A DNA stretch of 6,172 bases from Treponema sp. (GTDB lineage Bacteria; Spirochaetota; Spirochaetia; Treponematales; Treponemataceae): positions 1 to 6,172 of the forward strand of contig JAFYDO010000088.1 of the NCBI GenBank assembly GCA_017544745.1, given 5' to 3'. Positions 5,604 to 6,172 of this stretch are shown here, one piece after another. Both the position numbers and the translations under genes were made by a program. The notes under the pieces are model-generated. The model saw nothing but the letters and a program-made list of their open reading frames with translations, was not told where the DNA came from and searched no databases. Positions within the stretch are counted from its first letter, which is position 1. The number at the start of each line of letters is the position of its first letter.

Positions 5604-6172
5604 ATGACAAGAGACGAATATTTGACAGCCTTAAAGAATAATATCCAGTCACTTACAATTGATGAGCAGAATGAAGCTCTTCAGTATTATTCAGATTATT
5701 TTGACGATGCAAATGATGATGAAAAAGTTATGGAAGAGCTTGGAACTCCGGAAGAAGTTGCTGCTCTTATCCGTGAAAAATGCTCCAATTCGCTTGTAAA
5801 AAACGAAAAAGCCGGAGAAGATGATTCAGACAAAAATCAGGGTGGATCCAACGGCCGCTATGAAGCTCTTTACTACGAATTCAAAAATACAGATGTAAAG
5901 AATGTAGAATTCAGCTTTGGTGCCGCAGAGGTAGTGCTTATTCCCGGCAAAAAATTCAGCGTAGAAACCCGTGGAATTGCAAAAAACAATCTGCTTTGCC
6001 GTATAGATGGTGAAAAAACTCTTGTTGTAAAGAATCTTAATAAGCTTTCGGGCTTTAATTTCTTTAATCATTCAGATCGCCCTGGAAGAATGGTTCCAAG
6101 AATTCTTATTTCTATACCGGAAGATGCAAAGCTTGGTCGTTTTAAGGCAGCAATTGGCGCCGGCAATTTTGT
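5604..6172 (+). CDS. HAAS (DUF1700) - DUF4097 fusion protein, 3' truncated by window
   Basis: The frame is open from ATG 5604 to the window end (189 codons) with no stop. GAGGTGA at 5593-5599, 4 nt before the ATG, is a strong ribosome binding site. Residues 1-57 (MTRDEYLTALKNNIQ, then EALQYYSDYFDDA, then VMEELGTPEEVAALI) match the helical HAAS/DUF1700 domain, which accompanies PadR regulators. An acidic, polar linker follows (about 63-85). From about residue 98 alternating beta strands begin (VEFSFGAAEVVLIP, FSVETRGI, TLVVKN, RILISIPEDAKLGRFKAAIGAGNF). These are typical of DUF4097, a right-handed beta-strand-repeat domain with successive I-x-x-G-x-G turns. No membrane helix or signal peptide lies between the two domains in the visible part, which would place both in the cytoplasm. 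The gene is probably co-transcribed with padR. No molecular function is established for either domain; domain calls are by pattern recognition. Confidence 0.85.
   Translation, partial: MTRDEYLTALKNNIQSLTIDEQNEALQYYSDYFDDANDDEKVMEELGTPEEVAALIREKCSNSLVKNEKAGEDDSDKNQGGSNGRYEALYYEFKNTDVKNVEFSFGAAEVVLIPGKKFSVETRGIAKNNLLCRIDGEKTLVVKNLNKLSGFNFFNHSDRPGRMVPRILISIPEDAKLGRFKAAIGAGNF

Overview
The window looks like chromosomal DNA from a gut- or rumen-type Treponema or a related spirochaete. This is inferred from moderate-to-low GC, the gene families and the protein style; there is no rRNA or marker gene to prove it. Almost all of it is coding, with short AT-rich gaps and no sign of phage, insertion sequence, CRISPR array, tRNA or rRNA.

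Layout, left to right. (1) Positions 2-289 hold the C-terminal TOBE end of a sugar-type ABC transporter ATPase, closed by a strong intrinsic terminator at 309-343. (2) An RNB-family exoribonuclease follows (370-2250). Its only visible promoter element, a perfect TATAAT, sits so close to the ATG that the message may be leaderless. (3) A lysine/diaminopimelate pair, lysC (2285-3610) and dapB (3652-4431), lies on the same strand. It is driven by a well-formed sigma70-type promoter (GTGACA, 17 bp, TATAAT) embedded in the 3' end of the ribonuclease gene. (4) An 8-helix membrane protein of YhhN/TMEM86-like appearance is encoded on the minus strand (4428-5120). Its stop codon overlaps that of dapB by 4 bp. 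(5) A 156-bp, very AT-rich divergent intergenic region carries a TTGACA promoter, a perfect 21-bp palindrome, three copies of TATAATATT and an 8-bp-stem hairpin that may be a dispersed repeat. (6) A PadR-family regulator (5277-5591) follows, and 12 nt later a gene cut by the window edge (5604-6172). That gene joins an N-terminal HAAS/DUF1700 domain to a DUF4097 beta-strand domain.

Functionally, lysC and dapB catalyse the first and the second committed-branch parts of the aspartate-to-lysine route. LysC retains the residues expected for lysine feedback, so control is probably at the enzyme; the leader is too short for a lysine riboswitch. The padR-HAAS-DUF4097 pair is a recognisable but poorly understood regulatory module. 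The palindrome overlapping its promoter is the obvious candidate autoregulatory operator, and together they are the most interesting part of the window.
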